A DNA stretch of 64,000 bases, from the NCBI GenBank assembly GCA_004558485.1, contig SFCS01000007.1:1-64000 (forward strand), read 5' to 3'. Made by a program: the position numbers and the translations under genes. Each line of letters starts with the position of its first letter. The first letter of the stretch is position 1. This document shows positions 44,796 to 55,880 of this stretch, in pieces. The notes beneath the pieces were generated by a model that was not told the DNA's origin, made no database searches, and saw only the letters and a list, made by a program, of their open reading frames with translations. This stretch comes from Ruminococcus sp. (lineage in GTDB: Bacteria; Bacillota; Clostridia; Oscillospirales; Acutalibacteraceae).

Positions 44796-46223
44796 TCAGC
44801 TTTTTGCCGCGGCGGATGCATCCTCCGGTTTCTCGTCCTCGGTCTCCTGCGGCAGCAGCTCGATATGCACCTCGTCGATGCGGCGATCCTCCATCTTCTG
44901 CACCGTGAACAGCACATTTTCGTACTGCACCTGCGGATGCTCGTCGGGGGCGGGGATACGCCCCAGCTCCTGCATCAGATAGCCGGCGACCGTCTCATAG
45001 TCCCCCTCGGGCAGCGGCTTGCCGATGCGGTCGCCCAGCTCTTCCATCGAGGTCGAGCCGTCCACCTCAAAGGAGTTCTCGTTGATCTGCGTGATCTCCT
45101 CCTCCTCATCGTCAAACTCGTCCTGCATGTTGCCGACGATAGACTCCAGAAGATCCTCCATGGTGACGATGCCGGCAACACCGCCGTATTCGTCCACGAC
45201 CACCGCCATCTGCAGATGCTTTGCGGTCATTTCGGAGAAAAGCTCCCCGCAATGCTTGGTCTCCGGCACAAAATAGGTCTCGCGGATCAGGCGGCGCAGC
45301 GTCATATCCGCCGGCAGCGGCTGCCCCACATACGGCAAAAGATCCTTGATGTGCAGGATGCCGACGATGTGATCGACATCCTCCTCATATACCGGCAGGC
45401 GGGAATAGCCCTCGGAAAGCCCGATCTTCAGCACCTCGGACACATCGTCCTCAATGTCCACCGCCTCTACATCGGTGCGCGGGGTCATGATCTCACCCGC
45501 CGTGATGTCGTCAAACTCGAAAATGTTGTTGATCATGTCCTTCTGGACTTCTTCGATGACGCCCTTTTCCTCACCGACATCCACCATCATGCGGATCTCT
45601 TCCTCGGTAACATTTTCCTCGTCCGCGTGGGGATCCAGTCCGCACAGCCGCACCAGCAAATTCGTCGACCAGGAAAGGACCTTCACGAACGGCCGCAGCA
45701 GCACCGAGATGGTGCGCAAAACGCCGATGAAGGCAAAGGCGACCTTTTCCGCTTTCTGCATGGCGATGCGCTTGGGCACCAGCTCGCCGAGCACCAGCGA
45801 GAAATAGGACATGAGCAGCGTGATGAGCACCACACTGACCGTCTGCACCGTGCCGGCATGCGTCTGCATGGACGGCACCTGCCGCAAAAACCAGGCGGCA
45901 AGCGGCTCGGACAGTGACTGCGCCGCAGCGGCGGAGGTCAGAAAGCCCGCCAGCGTGACGCCGACCTGAATGGTGGCGAGGAACTTCGACGAGTCCTCTG
46001 TCAGGCTCATCACCATTTTTGCCTTTTTGCGTCCGTCCTCCGCCATCTTGCGGATCTTGGCATCATTGAGCGAAATGATCGCAATTTCCGACGCGGCAAA
46101 AAAGGCGTTGCAGAGAATGAGCAGAAACAGCAAAACAATCTGCCAAAAAAGTTTTCCGCCGGCAATGTCCGCGCTCTGCGCCGCGGCAGCCAGCATCAGC
46201 GATCCTGTAGGAGCAGGGTCCAT
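44796..46223 (-). CDS. CNNM/HlyC-CorC family membrane protein
   Basis: A 475-residue protein. An N-terminal CNNM (DUF21) domain of about four helices comes first (FLLILCNAFFAASEIAIISLNDAKI). Two CBS domains follow (GEIMTPRTDVEAVDIEDDVSEVL and MAVVVDEYGGVAGIVTMEDLLE). A CorC_HlyC domain (NSFEVDGSTSMEELGDRIG) and an acidic Ala-rich tail end it. Family members are magnesium or cobalt efflux or regulatory proteins; the hemolysin name is historical. The substrate here is not settled. Confidence 0.9.
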   Translation of the reverse strand: MDPAPTGSLMLAAAAQSADIAGGKLFWQIVLLFLLILCNAFFAASEIAIISLNDAKIRKMAEDGRKKAKMVMSLTEDSSKFLATIQVGVTLAGFLTSAAAAQSLSEPLAAWFLRQVPSMQTHAGTVQTVSVVLITLLMSYFSLVLGELVPKRIAMQKAEKVAFAFIGVLRTISVLLRPFVKVLSWSTNLLVRLCGLDPHADEENVTEEEIRMMVDVGEEKGVIEEVQKDMINNIFEFDDITAGEIMTPRTDVEAVDIEDDVSEVLKIGLSEGYSRLPVYEEDVDHIVGILHIKDLLPYVGQPLPADMTLRRLIRETYFVPETKHCGELFSEMTAKHLQMAVVVDEYGGVAGIVTMEDLLESIVGNMQDEFDDEEEEITQINENSFEVDGSTSMEELGDRIGKPLPEGDYETVAGYLMQELGRIPAPDEHPQVQYENVLFTVQKMEDRRIDEVHIELLPQETEDEKPEDASAAAKS

Positions 46224-46295
46224 GAGAAAAAATTTCCCCTTTCAAAGCTCGGTGCCGAAATTTATGTATACAGATACATGAACACCGATTATATA

Positions 46296-46324
46296 ATAAT
46301 ACCGATTTCCCTCCCGCTTGTCAA
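46296..46324 (-). promoter_or_regulatory. Promoter of the CNNM protein gene
   Basis: On the minus strand a perfect TTGACA (46319-46324), a 17-bp spacer and TATTAT (46296-46301). Confidence 0.75.
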
Positions 46325-46501
46325 CGCCCGAAACACGGAGAAAACAGAAGCAAACGCGAGAAACGACGAGAAAACGGAAAGTTTCCGTTTCTGAGAACGG
46401 GTGACGGCGTGTGACGGGGCGAGGGCGGCGGTTTTCCCGAAACCGACAGTGCCGTGCGAAAAAAACCTGTGCGAAAAAGCCGAAAATGCGGTGTTTTTCC
46501 C
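46325..46501. other. Spacer between the divergent CNNM and PFOR promoters
   Basis: There is no gene here. The main structure is a near-perfect palindrome AAACGGAAA-G-TTTCCGTTT (46372-46390), which could bind a dimeric regulator of PFOR. Tandem TGACGG motifs (about 46404-46420) and repeated TGCGAAAAA motifs (about 46455-46480) follow. Confidence 0.4.
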
Positions 46502-46530
46502 TTTACAGAAAGGAAAAGATGTGCTATTCT
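46502..46530 (+). promoter_or_regulatory. Promoter of the PFOR gene
   Basis: TTTACA (46502-46507), a 17-bp spacer and TATTCT (46525-46530). A 9-bp hairpin with one mismatch (46541-46563) would lie at the 5-prime end of the mRNA, a place where such stems often stabilise abundant messages. Confidence 0.65.
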
Positions 46531-46603
46531 ATACATTGATACTTCGCGCCTGTCGCGCAAAGTAGAGGTTCGCTATTTTTATCCTTGAAGGAGGAATTTA
46601 TCA

Positions 46604-50134
<3,531 letters not shown>

Positions 50135-50153
50135 TCCGAAATATTCACCAAAA

Positions 50154-50185
50154 AGCAGGGGCGTTTCGAAAGAAACGCCCCTGCT
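50154..50185 (+). terminator. Hairpin after the PFOR gene
   Basis: AGCAGGGGCGTTTC and GAAACGCCCCTGCT form a perfect 14-bp stem with a GAAA loop, 20 nt past the PFOR stop. No long T-run follows, so it probably protects the mRNA end upstream of the true terminator. Confidence 0.75.
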
Positions 50186-50189
50186 CCTT

Positions 50190-50226
50190 GAAAAAAACGG
50201 GGCTGCAAAAGCAGTCCCGTTTTTTT
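50190..50226. terminator. Bidirectional terminator between PFOR and the deacetylase gene
   Basis: AAAAAAACGGGGCTGC and GCAGTCCCGTTTTTTT form a stem with an AAAA loop and A/T tails of seven on each side, lying between convergent genes. Confidence 0.9.
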
Positions 50227-50234
50227 GTGTGTTT

Positions 50235-51056
50235 TCAGAGCTTCACCGTCGCACCCGCAGGAATGTGATAAAGCCGTTTGGCGTGGTCGATCCACACATC
50301 CAGCGCGGAGGGGTTGTGCACCATCGTGCCGTCAAGGGAGAATTGCAGTCCCCGCGCCGCCGTGACATAGGCGCAAATTTCGCCGTTTGTCGCATACCAC
50401 ACGTCGTCGTGCCCCGCCGTTTTTTCGCAAAAGCGCTCGATGCGCACCCAGTTGTTGTTTTCCGAGAACTCAAAGCTGTGCCCCCACACATAGAAAAGCA
50501 GCGGATCGCGCCCGTGCGCGCCCTCATCGGGCTGCGCCGCAAAAAATGTGTCGGCAAGGTCAAACAGCCGCTCGTTGTTGTGATGACAGGTCGGGTGCAG
50601 CTCCAGAAAATTTTCCGGCAGCGAAAACCACTCGGTGGAGCGCGTGGTGCGGGCATAAGCGATGCCCGCCGTCTTCAAAAGCGCGATCGTCTCGGCGTTA
50701 TAATCGCCATAAGGGTAAGCCATGCCGCACACGATGCCGTCGGTCAGCGCTTCCAGCCGCCGTCTGTCCTCTGTGATCTCATACACAAGGCGCGGCGCAG
50801 TCAGGCGGGTGGGAAACGGGTGGGTCAGCATGTGGCAGGCAAGCTCCTGCCCTGCGGGGAGATACAGGTCACGTATCTCCTGCTCCGTCAGGTACCACCC
50901 CGACGTGCCGTACAAGCCGCTGTTGAGGTTGAACGTGCCGTGCATCCCGTATTTTTTGAAGATCTCCACAAGGGGCAGATCCTCGCGCGGACCGTCGTCA
51001 TAGCTGAACGTCAGCGCCTTTGCCTTTCCGCCGGGGAACCGAATGAAATCCGTCAT
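50235..51056 (-). CDS. Polysaccharide deacetylase (NodB-like) family protein
   Basis: A 273-residue cytoplasmic-looking protein with motif 1 SYDDGP (18-23) and a metal-binding HMLTHP motif (His-x3-His). YPYGDYN and a C-terminal FYVWGHSFEF follow. Family members remove acyl groups from carbohydrates, using a divalent metal. No signal peptide is evident, so an intracellular substrate is likely. Its ATG overlaps the stop of the FAD enzyme gene (ATGA), so the two proteins probably act together. Confidence 0.85.
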   Translation of the reverse strand: MTDFIRFPGGKAKALTFSYDDGPREDLPLVEIFKKYGMHGTFNLNSGLYGTSGWYLTEQEIRDLYLPAGQELACHMLTHPFPTRLTAPRLVYEITEDRRRLEALTDGIVCGMAYPYGDYNAETIALLKTAGIAYARTTRSTEWFSLPENFLELHPTCHHNNERLFDLADTFFAAQPDEGAHGRDPLLFYVWGHSFEFSENNNWVRIERFCEKTAGHDDVWYATNGEICAYVTAARGLQFSLDGTMVHNPSALDVWIDHAKRLYHIPAGATVKL

Positions 51057-52258
51057 ACTTCTTCCTCCAAATCCTTTTCATGCAGCCGCACGCCGTTTTT
51101 TCTGAGAGCCGCCTGCAGCTTTTTCACATCGAGCGCCGCAAAATCATCGGTCATCGCGGCGGCAACGCCCGCCGCCTCGCCGGTCACGGCACAGCAGGGA
51201 ATGACCCGCATGATGTCCCACATCGGCTCGGTGACGGAGGTGCATCTGCCCGCCGTGATGAGATTTTTGACCGTTTTGCTGTACAGCGACGAAAACGGCA
51301 CCTCAAACACCGGCCCGCGCCGCCGCCAATCGGACACCATGCCGATACTGTCGGCAACAAAGGTGTGCGGGCGGTCATCGCCGAGCACCGTCTCGCCGAC
51401 GATGTGCCGTGTCATGCGCACCTGCGGGGTGGTGGGCAGGGTGGCGATCTGCGCCGTCGCGTCCGCCTCTTGCGCCCGCAGCATGTCGGAAAGCACCGTC
51501 GCGTGGGACAGCACGGTCATGTCGGTCAGCTCCTCCGCCGTCAGCCCCAAAAAGCGCCGTTTTGACAGCGTTTGCACCTTTTGTCCGTTTTTCTGTTCCT
51601 CCGGCACATCGCAGCAGCCGAGCATCCGCCGCACATAGCCGTCCGCCCCCGCACGATAATACCACGCGGCGAGCAGGTTGCCCTGCTTGAAGGTCTCGGT
51701 CGGCGCACCCGCGAAATGCGCGATGTCTGCGTCGCCCGTCGCGTCGATCACACTGCCGACGGCAAACGCCCTTCTGCCGCCCTTTTCCTCGACGATGACC
51801 GCGGTGATATACCCCGCATCGGTCGCCACCGCTGCCGCGTGTGCGCCGTACAGGATGTGTACGCCCGCCTTTTGCAGCGCCTGCTCCGCCAGGATGGCAA
51901 ACACCTGCGGGTTGAAATCCGCCTCAAAGCGGGCGTCCTTTTCGGTCTTTTTCCGATCGGAGAGCCATGCCTCCCGCACCCCGCAGCCGTCTGACGGAAT
52001 CGACACCGACAGGCGCAAAAGCTCCTCGGCGATGCCGAAGCTCACCTGCCGCCCATAGCCGTCGCACAGCGGCAGATAGATGGTGACGATCCCCGCCGTG
52101 GCAAGGCCGCCGAGCATATATTGCCCTTCCAGCAGCAAAACCTGCCTTCCTGCCCGCGCGGCAGCCAGCGCCGCCGCGATGCCGGCAACGCCGCCGCCCG
52201 CGACCAGCACATCATACCGCCCGGCAACGGGCGTGCGCAGGCATTCCGTGATCTCCAT
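51053..52258 (-). CDS. FAD-dependent oxidoreductase
   Basis: A 401-residue flavoprotein with the dinucleotide motif DVLVAGGGVAGIAAALAAARAG, GQYMLGGLATAGIVTIYLPLCDG near the N-terminus, SVIDATGDADIAHFAG and a C-terminal NLITAGRCTSVTEP block. This pattern is the FAD_oxidored family, whose members are often found beside sugar-degradation genes. It has its own consensus promoter and is translationally coupled to a deacetylase-like gene. The substrate is unknown; a carbohydrate is the contextual guess. Confidence 0.82.
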   Translation of the reverse strand: MEITECLRTPVAGRYDVLVAGGGVAGIAAALAAARAGRQVLLLEGQYMLGGLATAGIVTIYLPLCDGYGRQVSFGIAEELLRLSVSIPSDGCGVREAWLSDRKKTEKDARFEADFNPQVFAILAEQALQKAGVHILYGAHAAAVATDAGYITAVIVEEKGGRRAFAVGSVIDATGDADIAHFAGAPTETFKQGNLLAAWYYRAGADGYVRRMLGCCDVPEEQKNGQKVQTLSKRRFLGLTAEELTDMTVLSHATVLSDMLRAQEADATAQIATLPTTPQVRMTRHIVGETVLGDDRPHTFVADSIGMVSDWRRRGPVFEVPFSSLYSKTVKNLITAGRCTSVTEPMWDIMRVIPCCAVTGEAAGVAAAMTDDFAALDVKKLQAALRKNGVRLHEKDLEEEV

Positions 52259-52282
52259 TTTTTCACGCTCCTTTGGCGATAA

Positions 52283-52311
52283 ATTATACCATCGGCATCC
52301 GGCAAAGTCAA
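52283..52311 (-). promoter_or_regulatory. Promoter of the FAD oxidoreductase-deacetylase pair
   Basis: On the minus strand TTGACT (52306-52311), a 17-bp spacer and a perfect TATAAT (52283-52288), about 25 nt before the gene. Confidence 0.8.
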
Positions 52312-52333
52312 CGACATTTCGGTACTCTGCCTA

Positions 52334-52362
52334 TTGCTTTTTCTCTCGACCTTTGGTATACT
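52334..52362 (+). promoter_or_regulatory. Promoter of the SLOG-family gene
   Basis: TTGCTT (52334-52339), a 17-bp spacer and TATACT (52357-52362). Its -35 is 22 bp from the divergent FAD gene promoter. Confidence 0.65.
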
Positions 52363-52394
52363 ATGTGAGTAAAATAAACAGGTGGGGATGAAAA

Positions 52395-52862
52395 ATGCGC
52401 GAAATGACAGCCTGCTTTACAGGCCATCGCTCCATTCCGCTGATGCAGCGGGGAACGGTGCGAAAGAAACTGGAAAAGACGGTGCGCGGGCTTATCGGAA
52501 AAGGCTATCGCTATTTCGGCGCAGGCGGCGCCTTGGGATTTGACACCATGGCGGCGGATGTCATTTTGCGGCTGCGCAACGAATTTCCCGACATAAAGCT
52601 CATTTTGGTGCTTCCCTGCAAAACGCAGGCGGACCGCTGGAGCGAAAAAGACCGCAAGATCTATGAAAAGCAGAAAGCGGCGGCAGACAAAGTGATTTAT
52701 GTTTCCGAAACATATTATAACGGCTGCATGCTGGTGCGCAACCGCCGTTTGGTGGATAACAGCAGCGTCTGCGTCGCCTATCTGACGCACGCGGGCGGCG
52801 GCACGGCATACACCGTGCGCTATGCCGAGAAGTCGGGCGTGCCGGTTATTTCCATTGCATAA
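52395..52862 (+). CDS. SLOG-family protein (DUF1273/YpsA-like)
   Basis: A 155-residue Rossmann-like protein. CFTGHRS near the N-terminus, YRYFGAGGALGFDTMAADVIL and a C-terminal GGGTAYTVRYAEKSGVPV match the YpsA/DUF1273 branch of the SLOG superfamily, which binds nucleotide-derived ligands. The ribosome binding site GGTGGGG is 6 nt upstream. YpsA-type proteins have been linked to cell division or stress in Bacillus, but no partner is visible here. Confidence 0.82.
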   Translation: MREMTACFTGHRSIPLMQRGTVRKKLEKTVRGLIGKGYRYFGAGGALGFDTMAADVILRLRNEFPDIKLILVLPCKTQADRWSEKDRKIYEKQKAAADKVIYVSETYYNGCMLVRNRRLVDNSSVCVAYLTHAGGGTAYTVRYAEKSGVPVISIA

Positions 52863-52903
52863 AAAACCGTGGATCGTATGTGAAACGACCCACGGTTTTT
52901 TCA
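52861..52903. terminator. Bidirectional terminator between the SLOG gene and metI
   Basis: AAAAAACCGTGG and CCACGGTTTTTT enclose a further TCGT/ACGA stem, with A and T runs on the outer sides. It lies between convergent genes. Confidence 0.85.
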
Positions 52904-53614
52904 GTTGTTTTTGTTTTTGAGACGCTTGTCGGCGTGCACCGCAAGGTGCGTGCCCACCGTCTGGAACACCTGCACCAACACGATGAGCAGAATGACAGCG
53001 GCAAACATCACAAGATATTTATACCGATAATAGCCATAGTTGATGGCGATCTTGCCGAGTCCGCCGCCGCCGATAATGCCGCTCATGGCGGAATAGCCGA
53101 GGATGGTCGTGATCGCCACGGTGAAGTTGGAAATGAGCGACGGCACGCTCTCCGGCAGCATCACCTTTGTGATGATCTGAAAAGGCGAAGCACCCATGCT
53201 CTGCGCCGCCTCGATGATGTTGGGGTTGACCTCCCGCAGGCTGCTCTCCACCAGGCGGGCGACAAACGGGAACGCCGCGATCACAAGCGGCACGATGGAC
53301 GCCACCGTGCCGACGGTCGTGCCGACGATGAGGCGGGTCAGCGGAAACACCATGATCATCAAAATGAGGAACGGCACGGAGCGCAGGAGGTTTATGAGCA
53401 CATCCAGCACCCGCATCAGCCACCGCGGCAGCGGCAGCACGCCGTTTTTCTCCCCTGCCACCAGCAACACGCCGAGCGGCAGACCGATGATGACCGCAAA
53501 AAGCGTCGCCAGCACCGTCACATACAGCGTTTCAAAAAACGCCAGCGCAAATTCCGAGCGGATGATGTCCCACGCCTCCGCGGTAGCCGCGGGATCAAAC
53601 AAATCATGAAACAT
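52901..53614 (-). CDS. metI: D-/L-methionine ABC transporter permease
   Basis: A 237-residue permease with about five helices. FFETLYVTVLATLFAVIIGLPLG, LINLLRSVPFLILMIMVFPLTRLIVGT and the ATPase-docking EAAQSMGASPFQIITKVMLPE loop match MetI. Its ATG lies 11 nt inside the end of metN. An upstream frame within metN is discarded. It forms the membrane channel of the Met importer. Confidence 0.93.
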   Translation of the reverse strand: MFHDLFDPAATAEAWDIIRSEFALAFFETLYVTVLATLFAVIIGLPLGVLLVAGEKNGVLPLPRWLMRVLDVLINLLRSVPFLILMIMVFPLTRLIVGTTVGTVASIVPLVIAAFPFVARLVESSLREVNPNIIEAAQSMGASPFQIITKVMLPESVPSLISNFTVAITTILGYSAMSGIIGGGGLGKIAINYGYYRYKYLVMFAAVILLIVLVQVFQTVGTHLAVHADKRLKNKNN

Positions 53615-54617
53615 GCTCCTCGACCTCCTCTGCAACCATGTCCGGCACACCCTGCAGGTATGCAAGCGTCTTTTCCACCGTGTTCCCCTCGTCGGGCACG
53701 CTCAGCAGCATGTTGCCGAACATTCTGCCGCCGATATTTTTGGTGGTCGCCGCCAGGATGCTGGCGGGAATGTGCAATTCCATGGCAAGGCGCGCGATGA
53801 GCGGCTCTCCCGCCGCGTCCGCGCCGTTGAACACCAGGCGCAGCGTCTTGCCGCCCGCCAGGTGCGGCGCGTCCTGCGCCACGCCGTCAGGGAACACCAG
53901 TCTCCTTGCCGCCGCCGACTGCGGACGGGCAAACACCTCACTCACCGCGCCCTCTTCGACCACCACGCCGTTGTCCAAAATGGCGACATGGCGGCAGACC
54001 TCTTCAATGACGCTCATTTGGTGCGTGATGATGATGACGGTGATGCCGAGCCGCGCGTTGATGTCGCGGATCAGCTCCAGGATGGCGTGCGTCGTTTTGG
54101 GATCGAGCGCGCTTGTCGCCTCGTCGCACAGAAGCACGCGCGGATTGGTCGCCAGTGCGCGCGCGATGGCGATGCGCTGCTGCTGACCGCCCGAAAGCTG
54201 CGCGGGATATGCCTTCGCCTTGTCGGGCAGTCCCACCGTTTCCAAAAGCTCTCTCGCCTTTTCCTTTGCCTGTGCGCGCGGCACGCCGGCAAGCTCCAGC
54301 GGGAAGCAGATGTTGTCAAGACAGTTGCGCTGCATCAGGAGGTTGAACCCCTGAAAGATCATGGTGATGTCCCGTCGCGCCGCACGCAGCTCGCGCTCAG
54401 GCAAAGCGCCCATGTCCTTGCCGTCGATCAGCACCTTGCCCGCCGTCGGGCGCTCCAGCATGTTGATGCAGCGCACCAGCGTGCTCTTTCCCGCGCCGGA
54501 CATGCCGATGATGCCGTAGATGTCGCCGTCGGGAATGGTAAGCGACACATCGTTCAGCGCGTCCACACGCTCGCCGTCGATGGCAAAGGTCTTGGACAGA
54601 TGTTGTATCTCAATCAT
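53604..54617 (-). CDS. metN: Methionine ABC transporter ATPase
   Basis: A 337-residue ATPase with Walker A GMSGAGKST, Q-loop MIFQGFNLL, signature LSGGQQQR and Walker B VLLCDEATSALD. A C-terminal NIL domain from about residue 250 (KTLRLVFNGADAAGEPLIARLAMEL ... LLSVPDEGNTVEKTLAYL) should bind intracellular methionine and shut the transporter, as known for MetN. So import has a post-translational brake as well as the leader. Confidence 0.95.
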   Translation of the reverse strand: MIEIQHLSKTFAIDGERVDALNDVSLTIPDGDIYGIIGMSGAGKSTLVRCINMLERPTAGKVLIDGKDMGALPERELRAARRDITMIFQGFNLLMQRNCLDNICFPLELAGVPRAQAKEKARELLETVGLPDKAKAYPAQLSGGQQQRIAIARALATNPRVLLCDEATSALDPKTTHAILELIRDINARLGITVIIITHQMSVIEEVCRHVAILDNGVVVEEGAVSEVFARPQSAAARRLVFPDGVAQDAPHLAGGKTLRLVFNGADAAGEPLIARLAMELHIPASILAATTKNIGGRMFGNMLLSVPDEGNTVEKTLAYLQGVPDMVAEEVEEHVS

Positions 54618-54634
54618 GTGTTATGCTCCTCGAA

Positions 54635-54668
54635 CCAATAGGGGGTGCCGCACGGCACCCCCTATTGG
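54635..54668 (-). other. Perfect hairpin between metQ and metN
   Basis: CCAATAGGGGGTGCC and GGCACCCCCTATTGG form a perfect 15-bp stem with a GCAC loop. On the minus strand it lies 17 nt past the metQ stop and 18 nt before the metN start, with no T-run. It is probably a 3-prime stabiliser that lets lipoprotein mRNA accumulate over metNI. Confidence 0.7.
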
Positions 54669-54684
54669 ATTGTTTTTCGGTTTC

Positions 54685-55536
54685 TTATTTCTTCAGCGCA
54701 TCCAGCGTGGTCTGCTTGCCGCCGTAGACGCCCAGCGGCTCTACATGGATGGTGGCAACGGAGACGATGTGGGTGTTGTTCTGCTGGTTGAAGTCGTCAA
54801 GATACGGCTGATGCTGGAAGTAGTTGGCATCCACATCACCGGACTCCACCACATTGTTCGGCTGCACATAGTCGGTGAACTCCTTGATGTCGAGGGTGAT
54901 ATCCTTTTCGGCAAGGATTCCCTTGGCGATCTTCAGGATCTCGGCATGCGGCGTCGGCGATGCGGCAACGGAAACGGTCGTGCCCGCAAGCGCGGCATAA
55001 TCGAGAGAGCCGTCAAAGCCGTCGCCGGGCTCGGTCACGGTGCTGACAACCGCGCCGTCATAAGTCGCGGCAATATATTCGGCAACCTTCTTGCTCTTCA
55101 GAGCGGCAACCAGCGCCTTGATCTTGGGGGTGTTCTCATTGCCTTCCTTCACGGCGAGAATGTTACCGTAGGCGGAGGAGGAGCCTTCGATCGCCAGCGC
55201 GTCCTTCACGGGGTTGAGCTTCGCCGCGATGGCATAGTTGGAGTTGATGACCGCATAGTCGACATCCTGCAGCTGATTGGGGAGCTGCGCCGCCTCGGTC
55301 TCTTTGAAGGTCACGCCGTCGGGCTTCTCCACGATGTCACGGATGGTGGCAGTGATGCCGGCGCCGTCCTTCAGCTTGATGATGCCCTGATCCTGCAACA
55401 GCAGCAGCGCGCGGGCTTCGTTGGTGGTGTCGTTCGGAACGGCAATGGTGATGCCTTTGCTGCCGCAGCCGACGAAGGTGAACAGTGCGCCGACGGTCAG
55501 CACCGCGGCAAGAACGATAGAAACAAGCTTTTTCAT
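54685..55536 (-). CDS. metQ: Methionine-binding lipoprotein (NlpA/MetQ family)
   Basis: A 283-residue lipoprotein with a signal peptide ending at lipobox FVGC (Cys24). The NlpA fold is clear: ITIAVPNDTTNEARALLLLQDQGIIKLKDG, DVDYAVINSNYAIAAKLNP, and late VQPNNVVESGDVDANYFQHQPYLDDFN. It delivers D- or L-Met to MetNI. It comes first in the operon, an order that differs from metNIQ in many bacteria. AAAAAGGAG is 8 nt before the ATG. The long leader upstream appears regulatory. Confidence 0.93.
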   Translation of the reverse strand: MKKLVSIVLAAVLTVGALFTFVGCGSKGITIAVPNDTTNEARALLLLQDQGIIKLKDGAGITATIRDIVEKPDGVTFKETEAAQLPNQLQDVDYAVINSNYAIAAKLNPVKDALAIEGSSSAYGNILAVKEGNENTPKIKALVAALKSKKVAEYIAATYDGAVVSTVTEPGDGFDGSLDYAALAGTTVSVAASPTPHAEILKIAKGILAEKDITLDIKEFTDYVQPNNVVESGDVDANYFQHQPYLDDFNQQNNTHIVSVATIHVEPLGVYGGKQTTLDALKK

Positions 55537-55596
55537 GACGATTTCTCCTTTTTCGTTTTACAATTTGTATTATAGTTTATCAAATCAACAAAAGGT

Positions 55597-55659
55597 TTAG
55601 CAACACATTCGATCTCCGTTGAGATTGGCGCGCACCGCACGCGGCAGCACATACAGCAT
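55597..55659 (-). CDS. Second short ORF in the metQ leader (20 codons)
   Basis: An ATG at 55659 lies 10 nt after a GGAG within AAGGAGTG. The frame runs 20 residues (MLYVLPRAVRANLNGDRMCC) to TAA at 55597. It ends in Met-Cys-Cys and begins after the attenuator-like terminator, so it would be translated only on read-through RNA. No homology is recognised. It may be a second control peptide or a chance frame. Confidence 0.4.
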   Translation of the reverse strand: MLYVLPRAVRANLNGDRMCC

Positions 55660-55677
55660 GTGAAACACACTCCTTGC

Positions 55678-55716
55678 AAAAAATAAAGGGGAAGACTCCG
55701 ACGAGCCTTCCCCTTT
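55678..55716 (-). terminator. Attenuator terminator in the metQ leader
   Basis: On the minus strand AAAGGGGAAG and CTTCCCCTTT pair, extended past one mismatch by CTC/GAG, and are followed by ATTTTTT. It lies between the Met/Cys-rich ORF and metQ, so most transcripts should stop here unless the hairpin is prevented. Confidence 0.8.
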
Positions 55717-55726
55717 GAAAACGGAT

Positions 55727-55751
55727 CTGTCAACCTTATGCGGTTTGACAG
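55727..55751 (-). promoter_or_regulatory. Hairpin enclosing the leader-peptide stop codon
   Basis: CTGTCAA and TTGACAG arms, extended by ACC/GGT with one bulged A, form a 9-bp stem. Its six-base loop contains the TAA stop of the Met/Cys-rich ORF. A terminating ribosome would melt it. Confidence 0.65.
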
Positions 55752-55840
55752 GAGGAAAGATCACCGGCGTTTTGGGCATGACGCATCATGCACATGCAGC
55801 ACATGCGCATCATCATATCCATAGCATAACGACGGTTCAT
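55736..55840 (-). CDS. Met/Cys-rich leader peptide of the metQNI operon
   Basis: A 34-codon ORF with AAAGGAG 7-8 nt before its ATG, starting 34 nt after the predicted RNA start. It has 9 Met and 4 Cys; residues 7-19 read MDMMMRMCCMCMM. The C-terminal half (RHAQNAGDLSSCQTA) is ordinary and has no Met. Its stop is in a hairpin loop and a terminator follows. This is the layout of an attenuation leader in which scarce Met-tRNA (or Cys-tRNA) stalls the ribosome. A metal-binding micropeptide is an alternative. It is too short for routine annotation and I know of no named family. Confidence 0.7.
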   Translation of the reverse strand: MNRRYAMDMMMRMCCMCMMRHAQNAGDLSSCQTA

Positions 55841-55880
55841 GATCCTTCTCCTTTCCGAAATACTCATTTGATTTGCCCGT

